The position numbers were made by a program, and so were the translations under genes. This document shows, one piece after another, positions 25,499 to 36,899 of a stretch of 64,000 nucleotides of DNA (within the stretch, counting starts at the first letter, position 1; each line of letters opens with the position of its first letter). The notes beneath the pieces are model-generated. The model saw only the letters and a program-made list of their open reading frames with translations. It was not told the origin of the DNA and made no database searches. Source of the stretch: Rhizobium rhizoryzae (lineage in GTDB: Bacteria; Pseudomonadota; Alphaproteobacteria; Rhizobiales; Rhizobiaceae); NCBI RefSeq assembly GCF_011046895.1, contig NZ_CP049251.1, forward strand, positions 1-64,000. The letters are read 5' to 3'.

Positions 25499-27302
25499 GC
25501 CGCTTCGCACGATTGGTGATCACGGCATTATTGGCGATCTTGAAACGGCAGCCTTGGTCGCGCGTGATGGAACCATAGACTACCTGTGTTGGCCCGCCCT
25601 CGACAGCCCCTCGATCTTTGCGGATCTTCTCGATCCCGACAAGGGTGGCGCGTTCGAAATCCGGCCTGAACTGGATGAACCGCGCCGCCTTCAACTCTAT
25701 GTCCCGGACACCAATGTCTTGATTACGCGCTTCATGGCAGAAAGCGGCAGTGCGGAAATTGCTGACTTCATGCCGCAGCCGGAAGCCCGCATGCGTGCAG
25801 GCCGGTGTGCGCGTAGCCTCGTTCGCCGGTTGACCGTGACAAGCGGAGAGGTGACCTTCACGATGCGTTGCGCACCTCGCTTCGATTATGCACGCCATAT
25901 CCCTGAGGTCGCAGCCATTGAAGGCGGCGTGTGCTTCAAAGGCGAAAAACTTTCTCTTTCCCTTTTTGCCTCCGTTCCACTGGAGCCTCATCCGGCAGAA
26001 ACCACCGCACGCTTTACGCTGTCCAAAGGGGAGAGCGCATGGTTTGTCCTGGGCGACCATACCATGGCACCACCCGATGACGTCCTCGTTTCGTCGCTGA
26101 TCGAGGAAACGATCAAGGCCTGGCGTTCATGGCATGACAAATCGACCTACAAAGGGCGATGGCGTGAGCACGTGCTTCGTTCCGCGCTCGCATTGAAGCT
26201 TCTAACCTCGGCTCGTTACGGTTCGATCGCGGCCGCAGCTACTTTCTCTTTGCCCGAGGCGCTGGGTTCAGAACGCAACTGGGACTATCGAGCGACCTGG
26301 ATCCGTGACGCCTCATTCACTGTTTACGCCTTCATGCGGCTTGGCTTCATCGAGGAGGCCGAGCACTTCAATCACTGGGTCAGCGAGCGCGTTGGGAATT
26401 GCGAACGTTCTTCCCCCTTGCGCATCATGTTCGCGCTTGACGGGTCGGCAATGGCAGAAGAAACAGAGCTATCCCATCTTGCAGGTTACGCTGACAGCCA
26501 ACCGGTTCGGATCGGCAATACAGCTCATGCGCAGACGCAGTTGGACATCTTTGGTGAACTTCTCGACAGTGTCTATCTATCCAACAAGTATGGATCTGCA
26601 ATCAGCCATGACGGCTGGGAGCATGTCCGGACTATCGTCGATCATGTGATCGACCATTGGCAGGAGCCAGACGCCGGCATTTGGGAGATCCGCTCGAAGC
26701 CGCGGCATTTTCTTCATTCCCGGTTGATGTGCTGGGTTGCGCTCGACCGGGCAATTCGGCTCGCCCGCAAGCGCTCACTCGCGGCACCCTTCATGGCTTG
26801 GGCCGAGGCCCGTGACGCGATAGCCAACGATATCTGGAATAATTTCCGCCATCCCGAACTCGGTTATTTTGTGCAAGAGCGCGGTGGAAGTGAGCTTGAC
26901 GCAGCCTTGCTGATGATGCCGCTTGTCCGTTTCGTCTCTTCCAGCGACCCGATCTGGCTCAAGACGCTCGATGCCATCGGAGAACAGCTCTGTAATGATG
27001 GGTTGGTTTATCGCTATCGTGGCGCAGATGGACTGGAGGGACAAGAAGGCGCCTTCACGACCTGCACATTCTGGTATGTGGAGTGTCTCGCCCGAGCTGG
27101 CCGTCTCGAGGAGGCTCAGATGAACCTGGCAAAGGGCCTCGCCTACGCCAACCATCTCGGACTTTTTGCAGAGGAAGTCGATGTGCGCGGCCTTCCGCTC
27201 GGCAACTTCCCGCAAGCGCTCAGCCATCTCGCGTTCATCAGTGCCGCCCACTTCCTCGACCGTCGGCTTGATCCCACATATCGGCCGAGTTGGCAGCCTT
27301 GA
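25491..27302 (+). CDS. GH15 family glucoamylase/trehalase-like hydrolase
   Basis: 603 residues from the ATG at 25491; the longer frame from 25359 would lie over the dehydrogenase gene. No signal peptide, so it is cytoplasmic. The N-terminal beta-sandwich domain starts IGDHGIIGDLETAALVARDG. The (alpha/alpha)6 barrel contains WDYRATWIRDASF and, near the end, LGLFAEEVDVRGLPLGNFPQALSH, which holds the second catalytic acid region. Proteins of this type hydrolyse trehalose or short alpha-glucans to glucose. Coupling to the glucose dehydrogenase suggests a glucoside to gluconolactone route. Confidence 0.88.
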   Translation: MVEPLRTIGDHGIIGDLETAALVARDGTIDYLCWPALDSPSIFADLLDPDKGGAFEIRPELDEPRRLQLYVPDTNVLITRFMAESGSAEIADFMPQPEARMRAGRCARSLVRRLTVTSGEVTFTMRCAPRFDYARHIPEVAAIEGGVCFKGEKLSLSLFASVPLEPHPAETTARFTLSKGESAWFVLGDHTMAPPDDVLVSSLIEETIKAWRSWHDKSTYKGRWREHVLRSALALKLLTSARYGSIAAAATFSLPEALGSERNWDYRATWIRDASFTVYAFMRLGFIEEAEHFNHWVSERVGNCERSSPLRIMFALDGSAMAEETELSHLAGYADSQPVRIGNTAHAQTQLDIFGELLDSVYLSNKYGSAISHDGWEHVRTIVDHVIDHWQEPDAGIWEIRSKPRHFLHSRLMCWVALDRAIRLARKRSLAAPFMAWAEARDAIANDIWNNFRHPELGYFVQERGGSELDAALLMMPLVRFVSSSDPIWLKTLDAIGEQLCNDGLVYRYRGADGLEGQEGAFTTCTFWYVECLARAGRLEEAQMNLAKGLAYANHLGLFAEEVDVRGLPLGNFPQALSHLAFISAAHFLDRRLDPTYRPSWQP

Positions 27303-27656
27303 TGGCTATATCGAAGCCTCCTCTGCATCCAACGGGGCACAGAAAATAGGCCGTCAATGGTAGCTTCCAAAACTAACGCAAAAACAAGGCTGCGACCGAG
27401 CTCAATCCTATCTTCATTGACGAACGCGCGCGTTGGCGACGATGAATGTCTATAGCTCTCTCTGGATCGCGAGACAGGCACACCCGTATCGTCACATTCG
27501 ATCAACTGGCAAACATTTTTGCGGAACACCCCAGCCTTAGTGTGGGTACTCAACAGCACGCTTAACGCTACACCAACCATGTCGGCAACATGAGAGGCGA
27601 CGTAAACAATCCTCTAAAAGCATCACTGTAGGGTTTGACGTAAGGCAGGCAAAGCG
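27303..27656. other. Intergenic region without a supported gene
   Basis: 354 bp between the GH15 and GGDEF genes. No terminator with a U-run, no repeat and no convincing small frame was found. It should hold the promoter of the GGDEF gene, but I could not place one. Confidence 0.4.
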
Positions 27657-28871
27657 ATGCAGATTGATTTACAAACCCTTTGGTATTTGACGGTCGGAAC
27701 GCTGCTGGTGTCAGCCTCTCTTCTCCTTTGGGAAAGGCAGGCTCATCCCGGTCGCGCAAGCGTCCTCAGTGTGCTGGCTGCGGCACTCTTCGCGTTCGCT
27801 GTCGGATGCATACTCGCAATGTATCGCAGCCACTTCCCGGCAACGCTCGCCATGGGAGCGATCAACATCATCATGATGTTGGGCTACCTAATGGTTCTTG
27901 ACGCCATCGCCGGCCTCGACGGTCGGCGATATCTTTGGTCGTCGATCACCATGCTAAGCTCCCTTACCATCGTCTGGGCGGCCGCTGGCACTCACTTCCC
28001 AGCCGCGTTCTGGAACCATGTCTCTTCGATCCCCATCGCGCTGACTTCGGGGTTGTCGGCGTGGATACTCTTGCGCAGCCGCACTGCCCAGCAATTGCGC
28101 TCACGTCCGATCGCTGTATCAATCTTGGCCGTCCATGCCTTGTTCTACTTTAGTCGAGCGTTCATTGTCCCTATTCTCCTTGAATGGTACGAGCAAGATA
28201 TTCTCCTCATCATCGGGAAGGCGACGATGTACGAGGCCGTCTTGTACTCAGTGGCGATGCCGATGTCATTTCTGATGATCATTCGAGAGGAGGAAAAGCT
28301 TCGCCTGCTTCACCTCTCACAAACCGATCAGTTGACTGGCCTTGCAAACCGTCACGCCTTTTTTGAGCAGGCATCTCGGATCCTCCGGAAGCGACAAAGT
28401 GATCAAGTCTCACTGCTCGCTTTCGACCTCGACCACTTCAAAGCGATCAATGACCGTCATGGACATCAGACTGGAGATAAAGTTTTGCAGCGCTTCGCCG
28501 CAACTGCCCGCCAAGAAGCGGGGCCTGACGCGCTTATTGTCCGGCTTGGCGGTGAGGAATTTGCCGCGCTGCTGCCAGGGTGCGACCATTCCCAGGCTCT
28601 AAGACGCGGCTCGGCGGTCGCGAGCCGGTTCGCTAAAGAAGCCGCTCAGATAGATGGCTTGAAAACTCACGCGACCGTCAGTATTGGCCTTGCGGCACCA
28701 GACTGCCACGACCTCGCCGGTATGCTTGCAAGCGCAGATGGTGCCCTTTACCGCGCGAAGGGTCTTGGGCGGAATCGTATTGAGGCCGCGCTGCCAAACG
28801 AATTGCTGCAGCACCCCTCAGACAATCCGTTGCATCATCATGTGGGGGTATTGGCGACGGGGGCGGCCTAA
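27657..28871 (+). CDS. Membrane-bound diguanylate cyclase (GGDEF)
   Basis: 404 residues. The first 215 residues form about six or seven membrane helices with no recognisable sensor family. The GGDEF domain follows from about 225 (LSQTDQLTGLANRHAFFEQA), with an intact GGEEF active site at 298-302. There is no RxxD inhibitory site at the usual position before it. It should synthesise cyclic-di-GMP from two GTP. Single gene with no obvious partner. Confidence 0.9.
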   Translation: MQIDLQTLWYLTVGTLLVSASLLLWERQAHPGRASVLSVLAAALFAFAVGCILAMYRSHFPATLAMGAINIIMMLGYLMVLDAIAGLDGRRYLWSSITMLSSLTIVWAAAGTHFPAAFWNHVSSIPIALTSGLSAWILLRSRTAQQLRSRPIAVSILAVHALFYFSRAFIVPILLEWYEQDILLIIGKATMYEAVLYSVAMPMSFLMIIREEEKLRLLHLSQTDQLTGLANRHAFFEQASRILRKRQSDQVSLLAFDLDHFKAINDRHGHQTGDKVLQRFAATARQEAGPDALIVRLGGEEFAALLPGCDHSQALRRGSAVASRFAKEAAQIDGLKTHATVSIGLAAPDCHDLAGMLASADGALYRAKGLGRNRIEAALPNELLQHPSDNPLHHHVGVLATGAA

Positions 28872-29189
28872 TCCGGTCTAGCGCTTTTGAACAGATATGA
28901 AACACCAACGACGGTAAACGTGCCGGATGCCCATGACGCAAAAACGGCGCGCTTTTCGTCATCGCCGATGTCGTGGGCGGCAAGCACGTCTCGTGGGTGA
29001 TTGAAACGCTGTGTCGGATGAAGCAGATGAGCCGCGCTGATCGCGGCTGTAGCATTCTCCTTTACCGCCTTGCTGACGCTTTCCTTTCTTATGAGCTTGG
29101 CTCCATTGATCTTGACCGATGGAACTTGGTGGATGGCGTGACGTGGCCCGCCCCTTGAGGGCGGGGCGAGCCTCCTACGTTGATCTGCC
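28872..29189. other. Intergenic region downstream of groEL
   Basis: 318 bp between the convergent GGDEF and groEL genes. At 29147-29165 lies a strong hairpin CCCGCCC/GGGCGGG with a 5-nt loop, probably the 3' end structure of the groESL transcript although no U-run follows. A 61-codon frame at 28973-29158 has no recognisable relatives and is not annotated as a gene. Confidence 0.5.
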
Positions 29190-30830
<1,641 letters not shown>

Positions 30831-30878
30831 TCAATAGGCAGCTATCTGACTGATGGGTTGGACTGACGGGTGACGGCC

Positions 30879-31193
30879 TCAGGCAGCTTTTCGCTGCTCC
30901 GCCTGGGCTTCGATGATGCCCATGACATCGCTTTCCTTCATGATCAGCAGGTCTTCGCCGTTGATCTTGATCTCAGTACCTGACCATTTGCCGAACAGGA
31001 TGCGATCACCGACCTTGACGTCGAGCGCCTGAATGTGGCCGGCCTCGTTGCGTGCGCCAGGCCCGACAGCAATGACCTCGCCCTCCTGCGGCTTTTCCTT
31101 GGCCGTATCGGGAATGATGATGCCGCCTTTGGTCTTTTCTTCGAATTCGACCCGGCGAACGAGAATGCGATCATGAAGCGGTCGGAACGACAT
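30879..31193 (-). CDS. groES: Co-chaperonin GroES
   Basis: 104 residues from the ATG at 31193, which is preceded by CGGAGGAAAAC; the open frame extends upstream but is not conserved. [21 protein letters not shown] and the mobile loop [19 protein letters not shown] are typical. The C-terminus has a short extension (QAEQRKAA) beyond the usual end. It caps the GroEL ring and is the first gene of the operon. Confidence 0.96.
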   Translation of the reverse strand: MSFRPLHDRILVRRVEFEEKTKGGIIIPDTAKEKPQEGEVIAVGPGARNEAGHIQALDVKVGDRILFGKWSGTEIKINGEDLLIMKESDVMGIIEAQAEQRKAA

Positions 31194-31297
31194 GTTTTCC
31201 TCCGATGGACAAACAATGATGACGTTGTTCCCCTGGCCGGACCGGATGACCAGTCCGGGCGGGTGCAAAACCTCGATCGAGCGTTTTGCGCGCAATG

Positions 31298-31326
31298 ATC
31301 TGGTTTCGCGATTTTTCGATTTCAAG
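31298..31326 (-). promoter_or_regulatory. Possible heat-shock (RpoH) promoter of groESL
   Basis: On the minus strand CTTGAAA (31320-31326) and CCAGAT (31298-31303) lie 16 bp apart, loosely fitting an alphaproteobacterial RpoH promoter. The -10 part is weak. Confidence 0.3.
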
Positions 31327-31343
31327 AGGCGGAAAAAGAAATA

Positions 31344-31370
31344 TCAGCACTCAGCTGACGCCGCTGCTAA
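31344..31370. promoter_or_regulatory. Degenerate CIRCE element (HrcA operator)
   Basis: Read on the minus strand, TTAGCAGCG and GAGTGCTGA are separated by exactly 9 bp. The CIRCE consensus TTAGCACTC-N9-GAGTGCTAA is matched at 14 of 18 arm positions, with the right arm nearly perfect. It lies about 150 bp upstream of groES and 105 bp upstream of the divergent usg gene. HrcA control is inferred, and the position upstream of the possible RpoH promoter is unusual. Confidence 0.45.
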
Positions 31371-31474
31371 CATGCTGGAAAGGAACAATAAACTGGCCTT
31401 GCGCGTTAAAAAATCGGTTGATGATGGAAAAAATTTCCGCCACCTTTGCAATGTCCATGAAACGGAGTTGACGC

Positions 31475-31747
31475 ATGCAATTCTCCTCGGATCTCGAACG
31501 GCAACTGAATGGCTACGGCCTCACCACCGCGCACATTCTCTACCGCATTCCTGATTTCGAATCCGTGCTGCAGACCTATGTCTGGCAGGACTACGACCTG
31601 GCTCCAGATTTCCCCGAGATGCACAAGTTCCTCCGTTTCTGGCAGGCCCGCCTTGATGGACCTCTGCATTCTGTCCGCTACAGCCATCGACGCCTCATCG
31701 GGCCGAATGAATGGCGACGCATCGACGGCGAGTTCAAGCTGCACTGA
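31475..31747 (+). CDS. usg: Usg family protein
   Basis: 90 residues, strongly matching the small Usg family of alphaproteobacteria: QLNGYGLTTAHILYRIPDFESVLQTYVWQDYDLAP, then HKFLRFWQ, GPLHSVRYSHRRLI and DGEFKLH at the end. The biochemical role of the family is unknown. It is divergent from groESL and is followed by a small gene on the same strand. Confidence 0.85.
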   Translation: MQFSSDLERQLNGYGLTTAHILYRIPDFESVLQTYVWQDYDLAPDFPEMHKFLRFWQARLDGPLHSVRYSHRRLIGPNEWRRIDGEFKLH

Positions 31748-31842
31748 GGGCTTGAAACGAAAATTTTCCTTCCTAGCTCTTTCGCGGCCGAGGCTTGATG
31801 AGCTCGGCCGACATCCCACGTCTATCTTGAGTGAGATTGAAA

Positions 31843-32112
31843 ATGGAAGAGAAGATCAAGATCATCAGAGACCTCAGCGTTGAGGAACGCGAAGACGTGT
31901 TCGTCGATCTTGCGCGCATCCTGGAGGGAACTGCACGCGAAGCCTTCGTCGAAGGTAATCGCCATTTCGCAGCGATGTCGGCCAACATGGCCCAGGCAAT
32001 TTTCGTCAACGCAGATGAGCTGGCACGCGACGATGCGCAAAATGCAGAACGCGTGCTTGAGCAGTTCAAGGCGATCCATCCTTACCCGCTGGTAAGCATG
32101 GCCGTGCACTGA
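31843..32112 (+). CDS. Small helical protein of unknown function
   Basis: 89 residues from the ATG at 31843; a GTG at 31831 is an alternative start. No family recognised. It is predicted mostly helical and acidic, with no signal peptide, starting MEEKIKIIRDLSVEEREDVF. It follows usg by 95 bp on the same strand and may be co-transcribed. Coding is supported by codon pattern and a plausible ribosome site only. Confidence 0.55.
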   Translation: MEEKIKIIRDLSVEEREDVFVDLARILEGTAREAFVEGNRHFAAMSANMAQAIFVNADELARDDAQNAERVLEQFKAIHPYPLVSMAVH

Positions 32113-32767
32113 TGAATCCGCGAGGTTAATTTCCGTCGGCAGCAGCTCAAAGGTTCCGCGGGCACTTGCGCATCTCGCAGTCCTCAGCGCGACATTTCTC
32201 CTCAATAGCCACAGGCCGCACGATCGAGAACTGTTGACTGTTACGCGTAAACCCTAGCCATAATGCGATGGAACCATCTAAGTTGGCGACACGGGCAGCA
32301 AATCTGGTTTTACCGGAAGCGGAATGGTCTGCCTTAACATGCCGATCAGGAATGTCGCGAACTGCAGCCTGTTCGAATCACGTATCTGACATGGCACTTA
32401 AGGTTCCCCGCCGGCGCTCCCGATGATTAATCCCAATTACTCTAAGCTCTTGAACGACCCCTTCTGGTTTGCCCAGTGGACGACCGGCCTCATGTAAGGC
32501 GCCGTGTTCACGTAAGCTACATAGCCTCGCCTTGAAAAGATTCGAATTCACGACCCGTCCTATCTTTGGATCCAAGCCGGCGAAAAATAAGCCAGATCAC
32601 GCATCTGGTTCATTTTAAATGTCCGGAAGAGAGCCGAAGAACGAACCCGCTGCGCGGGAGGGTGTCCGCGGTTGAGGTAGCGGGCGCAGGCTGGAGACAG
32701 CGCCTGGATTGAACGTCGTCCGGCAAGGGCAGAGAATGACGAGCTTGTTCAACAAAGGAGCCTGATC
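32113..32767. other. Long non-coding stretch before the integrase remnant
   Basis: 655 bp. The right 150 bp (from about 32620) look like the leader of an IS91-type integrase gene, ending in the strong ribosome site AAAGGAG. At 32528-32555 lies one of three related motifs (CGCCTTGAAAAG, 4 bp, GAATTCACGACCC) discussed in the findings. No gene is supported. Confidence 0.45.
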
Positions 32768-33561
32768 ATGCCGTACCCCGATCTCGACACACCTATCAGC
32801 CCACTGCGCCAGCGGTTGATCGACGATATGAACATGCGGCGTTTTTCACGCGAAACGCAGCGAAACTATCTTCGCGATATTGGACGCTTGGCGTCCTTTC
32901 TCGGGCGGTCACCAGACACGGCGACCGCCGACGATCTGCGTCGGTTCCAGATCGAGCAGCAGAACGATGGCGTGCCCGTTCCGACAATTAACAACATCGT
33001 GTCTGCGTTACGCTTCCTCTTCACCCAGGCGCTCGACCGCCCGGATCTGGCGCGCAGGCTTGTGCGGCTGGCGCATCCTCGGAACGCGCTTGTGGTGCTA
33101 AGCCGCGACGAGGTTGCCCGGTTGCTCAATGCCATCACTTGCCCCAAACACCAGACCAAGCCGCACTCTCGGTCGCCTATGGCGCCGGCCTTCGTGTCGC
33201 TGAGGTCTCCATGCTGAAGGTCACCGATGTCGACAGTGAGCGGATGGTACTGCGGGTCGAGCGCGGCAAGGGCGGGCGCTATCGCGATGCCATGCTTTCT
33301 GGAGATCTGCTCACCTTGCTGCGCGAGCGGTGGAAGGTGGGGCGACAGCAGGGTGTGATGCATCGCGACGGCTGGTTATTCCCAGGCCAACACGCGATGA
33401 AGCCGATCAGCACACGGCAACTCTATCGGGTTGTCGTGGAAGCGGCCCGGGCCGCCGACATTGCCAAGCGGGTCGGGCCGCATCCGTTGCGCCATAGCTT
33501 CGCTACCCACCTACTGGAGGACGGCACAGACATCAGGATCATCCAGGTTCTTCTCGGACAG
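32768..33561 (+). pseudogene. Tyrosine-recombinase remnant of an IS91-type element
   Basis: The first frame (to about 33150) has the core-binding domain PISPLRQRLIDDMNMRRFSRETQRNYL. A frameshift near 33140-33160 moves the protein to another frame, AALSVAYGAGLRVAEVSMLKV, which carries the first catalytic Arg, and then HPLRHSFATHLLEDG (His and Arg) up to IIQVLLG. Beyond about 33561 the expected end with the catalytic Tyr is missing and the DNA changes to an SDR fragment on the other strand. Frameshifted and truncated, so inactive. A strong ribosome site (AAAGGAG) precedes the start. Confidence 0.85.
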
Positions 33562-33682
33562 CCGTTGAGAACGACAGAAACGCCAAGTTCCGCCAAGCCT
33601 TTTGCCCGCGCAAACCCGTGCCCTGCGAGGAACCGATCACAAGAGCCCGTTTGCCGGAAAGCTCGAAAAGGGAGAAGGTCAT
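33562..33682 (-). pseudogene. 5' fragment of an SDR gene cut by the integrase remnant
   Basis: Read leftward from an ATG at 33682, the DNA encodes MTFSLFELSGKRALVIGSSQ and, after a one-base frameshift near 33610, FARAKGLAELGVSVVLNG. This is the N-terminal cofactor-binding part of a short-chain dehydrogenase, similar to gluconate 5-dehydrogenases. It stops where the integrase remnant begins. It lies on the same strand as, and 56 bp after, the RraA-type gene, so it was probably the next gene of that operon. Confidence 0.7.
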
Positions 33683-33738
33683 TCAAGCCTCGCTATGATT
33701 TAAAAAAAAGCCATGGGGTCGACCGTTGTGGCCGCCGA

Positions 33739-34413
33739 TCAAATTTCGACCGCCAGACCTTTCGCCTTCAGCACTGCTTCCAGGTTGGAGACTTCCACGA
33801 CTGACTTTCCAGCCTTGTAGGAAGCGATATAGCCTGCTTCGGCATCCTCGCGGGCCTGCGAAAGCTTTGCGACGTCCATCACCTCGTCGCGGCGTACCAC
33901 GACCAGACCGTCTGCATCTCCGACGATGACATCGCCGGGATGGATGATTTCACCGCCGACGATGATGGAATCGTTGGTCGTGCCGAGGGTCTCCTTGACG
34001 GTGCCCTTGATGCAGGTGCTGAGCGAGAAGACCGGCAATCCGAGTTCGCGAAGCTGCAGCGTATCGCGCACGCCGGTATCTGTGACAAGACCGCCGATGC
34101 CTTTGGCGAGGCAGGCATTGGCCAGCACGTCGCCAAAGGATCCGGCCTCTTCGTATTCACCGGCTGAAACGACGATGATGTCGCCCGGCTTGGCATAATT
34201 GATGGCAAGCTGCAGCATGATGTTGTCACGCGGCGAGGATTTGACCGTGAAGGCCGGGCCGCACAGCTTCATGCGATAATCCACCGGCTTCAATCGCGAC
34301 GATAATGCGCCACGACGACCCTGCGCTTCATGTATCGTTGCAGGAGAGAACTTTGCAAGCGCCTCGATATCGGCCTTGGACGGGCGTTCTGCGATGTCTT
34401 TGATGTGTATCAC
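33739..34413 (-). CDS. RraA/HMG-type aldolase family protein
   Basis: 224 residues from a GTG at 34413, chosen because GAGGAA lies 6 bp before it; a longer frame starts with TTG at 34431. The core GDVLANACLAKGIGGLVTDTGVRDT contains the Arg-Asp pair used by class II 4-hydroxy-4-methyl-2-oxoglutarate aldolases of this fold. Such enzymes cleave 4-hydroxy-2-oxo acids to pyruvate and a second oxo compound. Last intact gene of the amino-acid transporter operon, which suggests an aldol step in catabolism of the imported compound. A regulator of RNase E role is unlikely in this setting. Confidence 0.8.
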   Translation of the reverse strand: MIHIKDIAERPSKADIEALAKFSPATIHEAQGRRGALSSRLKPVDYRMKLCGPAFTVKSSPRDNIMLQLAINYAKPGDIIVVSAGEYEEAGSFGDVLANACLAKGIGGLVTDTGVRDTLQLRELGLPVFSLSTCIKGTVKETLGTTNDSIIVGGEIIHPGDVIVGDADGLVVVRRDEVMDVAKLSQAREDAEAGYIASYKAGKSVVEVSNLEAVLKAKGLAVEI

Positions 34414-34510
34414 TTGGATTTCCTCGCACAAATACCCTTTGGCGGCAGAACCATCTCCACCGCCATGAGCATTTAGATTTTTTGGTTGAGTTGGGTCCCG
34501 GCCGGACGGC

Positions 34511-35347
34511 TTATGGGATCGGGTCGAATTTCAGTTCGGCAAGCGGCACCACCTTGTCGGTCCGCGTCATCTTGTAATCGGTGTTCGGGCCAAGCCACTT
34601 GTCCCAGATCTGGTTCAGTTCACCGGAGGTATCGAGCTTGCGCAGGACCTCGTTGATCTTGGCCGTAAGAGCCGGATTATCCTTGGCCATGCCGATGCCG
34701 ATCGGCTGATAGAGCATCGGCTCAGGGATCATCCGCATTTCCTTGCCCTTGGTCTTCGATTCCATAACCAGCTTTGTCGTGGTCATCGTATTGGCAACCA
34801 TGCCGCGCGCCTTGCCCTGCTGGGCAGCGAGATAGGCTGAAGCTGTGTCCTGGAAGGTCAGCGGATCGGATTTGTTGAGCTTTATCGACATTTCCGATGT
34901 CGAGCCTTTGGTCGATGCCAGGCGCTGGCCTTCGAAATCGGCTTTGCTTTTGCCGGGGTCATCTGCGGGAACGATCAGCATTTCCTTGGCGAGGTAATAG
35001 GGGTCGCTGAACTGGATCTGCTCGGCGCGGCTCAGTGTATAGGCGAGGTTGGCCACCGTGATATCGACGCGACCAAGCTTGACCTCGGGAACGCGGGCCT
35101 CGACGGAAACAGGCTTGATTTCGACCTTGACCCCCAGCGCCTTGCCAATCGCATTGCAGAGATCGACGTCGAAGCCTGCCATTTCGCGGGTCTTTGGATC
35201 CGGCGAGGCGAAGGGAGGCACGTCGGCAAAGGTTGCGCAACGCAGCGTCTTCGACGACATGATGATGTCGAGTTGATCTGCCTTGGCCGGCGAGATGGCT
35301 GCGGTACCGGCAAGTGCCGCCGCCAGGGTGATGCATTTCCAGTTCAT
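34511..35347 (-). CDS. Amino-acid-type ABC transporter binding protein (family 3)
   Basis: 278 residues from the ATG at 35347, preceded by AAAGGAGAG; the open frame from 35383 overlaps the ATPase gene. Signal peptide with cleavage near residue 23 (SPAKA-DQ). Typical family 3 segments are MAGFDVDLCNAIGKALGVKVE, VDITVANLAYTLSRAEQIQFSDPY and the C-terminal IWDKWLG. It binds a polar amino acid or related compound in the periplasm for the permeases at 36144-37603. Confidence 0.92.
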   Translation of the reverse strand: MNWKCITLAAALAGTAAISPAKADQLDIIMSSKTLRCATFADVPPFASPDPKTREMAGFDVDLCNAIGKALGVKVEIKPVSVEARVPEVKLGRVDITVANLAYTLSRAEQIQFSDPYYLAKEMLIVPADDPGKSKADFEGQRLASTKGSTSEMSIKLNKSDPLTFQDTASAYLAAQQGKARGMVANTMTTTKLVMESKTKGKEMRMIPEPMLYQPIGIGMAKDNPALTAKINEVLRKLDTSGELNQIWDKWLGPNTDYKMTRTDKVVPLAELKFDPIP

Positions 35348-35379
35348 TGCTGCTCTCCTTTGTTTATTTGTTTTGGATT

Positions 35380-36147
35380 TCAATGGCGCAGGTCAGCGAG
35401 GAAGCGCTGCGCACGGGGATGGCGAGGCGTCTTGAAGAACTCCTCCGGTGGAGCCGTCTCCAGAATTTCGCCCGCATCGATGAACCAGATGCGGTCGGCA
35501 ACATCTCGGGCGAAGCCCATTTCATGCGTAACGCACAACATCGTCATGCCTTCGGCAGCCAGGCTTTTCATCACTGCAAGAACCTCTCCGACCATCTCTG
35601 GATCAAGCGCACTGGTCGGCTCGTCAAACAGCATGATCGGCGGTTCCATGGCGAGTGCACGGGCAATTGCCACGCGCTGCTGCTGGCCACCGGAGAGCTG
35701 TCCGGGGTAGGCGTTCGCCTTTTCGGCAAGTCCGACCCGATCAAGCAGTTTCAGTGCCTTGGCGCGGGCCAGATCCGGTGCGACGCCTTTCACGCGAATG
35801 GGCGATATCGACACGTTCTCGATGACCGAGAGATGCGGGAACAGGTTGAAGCTCTGGAAAACGAAGCCGATGCTGCTGCGCAAAAGATTGAGTTTTTTCG
35901 CTGGCATCGCTGCATGAATATCCTGACCGTCGAAGACGATCGAACCGCTATTGATCTCTTCAAGACGGTTGATCGTGCGGATCAGGGTCGATTTTCCCGA
36001 ACCGGACGGGCCGCAGATCACCACCACCTCGCCGCGTGCAACCGTGGCTTCGATGTTTTTCAGAACAGGGTGATCACCATAGCTTTTGTAGACGCTGGAC
36101 AAGCGGATGGCCGGGGCCTGTTGAGATGTGGATGCGGGCGTGGTCAT
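35380..36147 (-). CDS. Amino-acid ABC transporter ATPase (GlnQ/HisP type)
   Basis: 255 residues. Walker A is GPSGSGKST (46-54), the signature is [16 protein letters not shown], Walker B is [14 protein letters not shown] and the switch is VTHEMGFA. Its start overlaps the stop of the permease upstream by 4 bp. It energises the 36144-36899 and 36896-37603 permeases. Confidence 0.95.
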   Translation of the reverse strand: MTTPASTSQQAPAIRLSSVYKSYGDHPVLKNIEATVARGEVVVICGPSGSGKSTLIRTINRLEEINSGSIVFDGQDIHAAMPAKKLNLLRSSIGFVFQSFNLFPHLSVIENVSISPIRVKGVAPDLARAKALKLLDRVGLAEKANAYPGQLSGGQQQRVAIARALAMEPPIMLFDEPTSALDPEMVGEVLAVMKSLAAEGMTMLCVTHEMGFARDVADRIWFIDAGEILETAPPEEFFKTPRHPRAQRFLADLRH

Positions 36148-36899
36148 GGCTGCTCCGATAGGATTTTGGATGGCGCCAGTGTCGCGGCTGCCGCACGGGC
36201 TACTCCGGCGCGGCGGCGGGTGATCCGTCGCTCGATGACATTGGCAACCTGAGTCAGGCTCCAGCAGATGACGTAGTAGACAAGCGCCAGGATCAGGAAG
36301 ACCTGGAAAGGCTGCGTCAGAAGCTGGTTGTTGACCTGGCTGGCCGCGAAGGTGAGATCCGGCACGTTGATGACATAGCCGATCGTGGTATCCTTGATCG
36401 TCGATACAAAGGTCGAGATGATGCTCGGGATCATGTTGTAGAGCGCCTGCGGCAGGATGATGAAGCGCATCGCCCCCAGATAGCTGTGTCCCAGCGCTTT
36501 AGCGGCTTCCATCTGTCCGTGGCCGAGCGTAAGAATGCCTCCACGAACGACCTCGCTGAGAAACGCTCCCTGGTAAATGACCAAGGTCGTCAACATCGTC
36601 AGGAAGCTTGGAACATCCGCGCCAGTCAGAAGCGGCACCAGGAAATAGCTCCACAGAACGAGCATAAGCAGTGGCACGCCACGGGTGACGTAGACGAGCG
36701 CCGTGACGGGCCAGCGCAACAGGCGCCATTTCGACAGGCGCGCCAAGGCGAACAGGATGCTGATTGGAAAGGCGAGCGAGATACTCAGCGCCGACAGGAT
36801 CAGCGTGTTCACCAGTCCACCGAGCGGACCGTTCGGATATTGGCCGATCAGAAGCAGAAGCCAGTAATCCTGGATGATGGTGATGATGTCCGTGATCAT
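36144..36899 (-). CDS. Amino-acid ABC transporter permease
   Basis: HisM/GlnP-type permease, 251 residues with about five helices. The motif [38 protein letters not shown] is characteristic. It overlaps the start of the ATPase gene and the end of the other permease by 4 bp each, so the operon is tightly coupled. It forms the channel with the 36896-37603 protein. Confidence 0.94.
   Translation of the reverse strand: MITDIITIIQDYWLLLLIGQYPNGPLGGLVNTLILSALSISLAFPISILFALARLSKWRLLRWPVTALVYVTRGVPLLMLVLWSYFLVPLLTGADVPSFLTMLTTLVIYQGAFLSEVVRGGILTLGHGQMEAAKALGHSYLGAMRFIILPQALYNMIPSIISTFVSTIKDTTIGYVINVPDLTFAASQVNNQLLTQPFQVFLILALVYYVICWSLTQVANVIERRITRRRAGVARAAAATLAPSKILSEQP

Noticed and set aside
33739..34413. 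RraA as a regulator of ribonuclease E
   Set aside because: The gene sits in a catabolic transport operon and has the aldolase Arg-Asp pair; an aldolase role is more likely.
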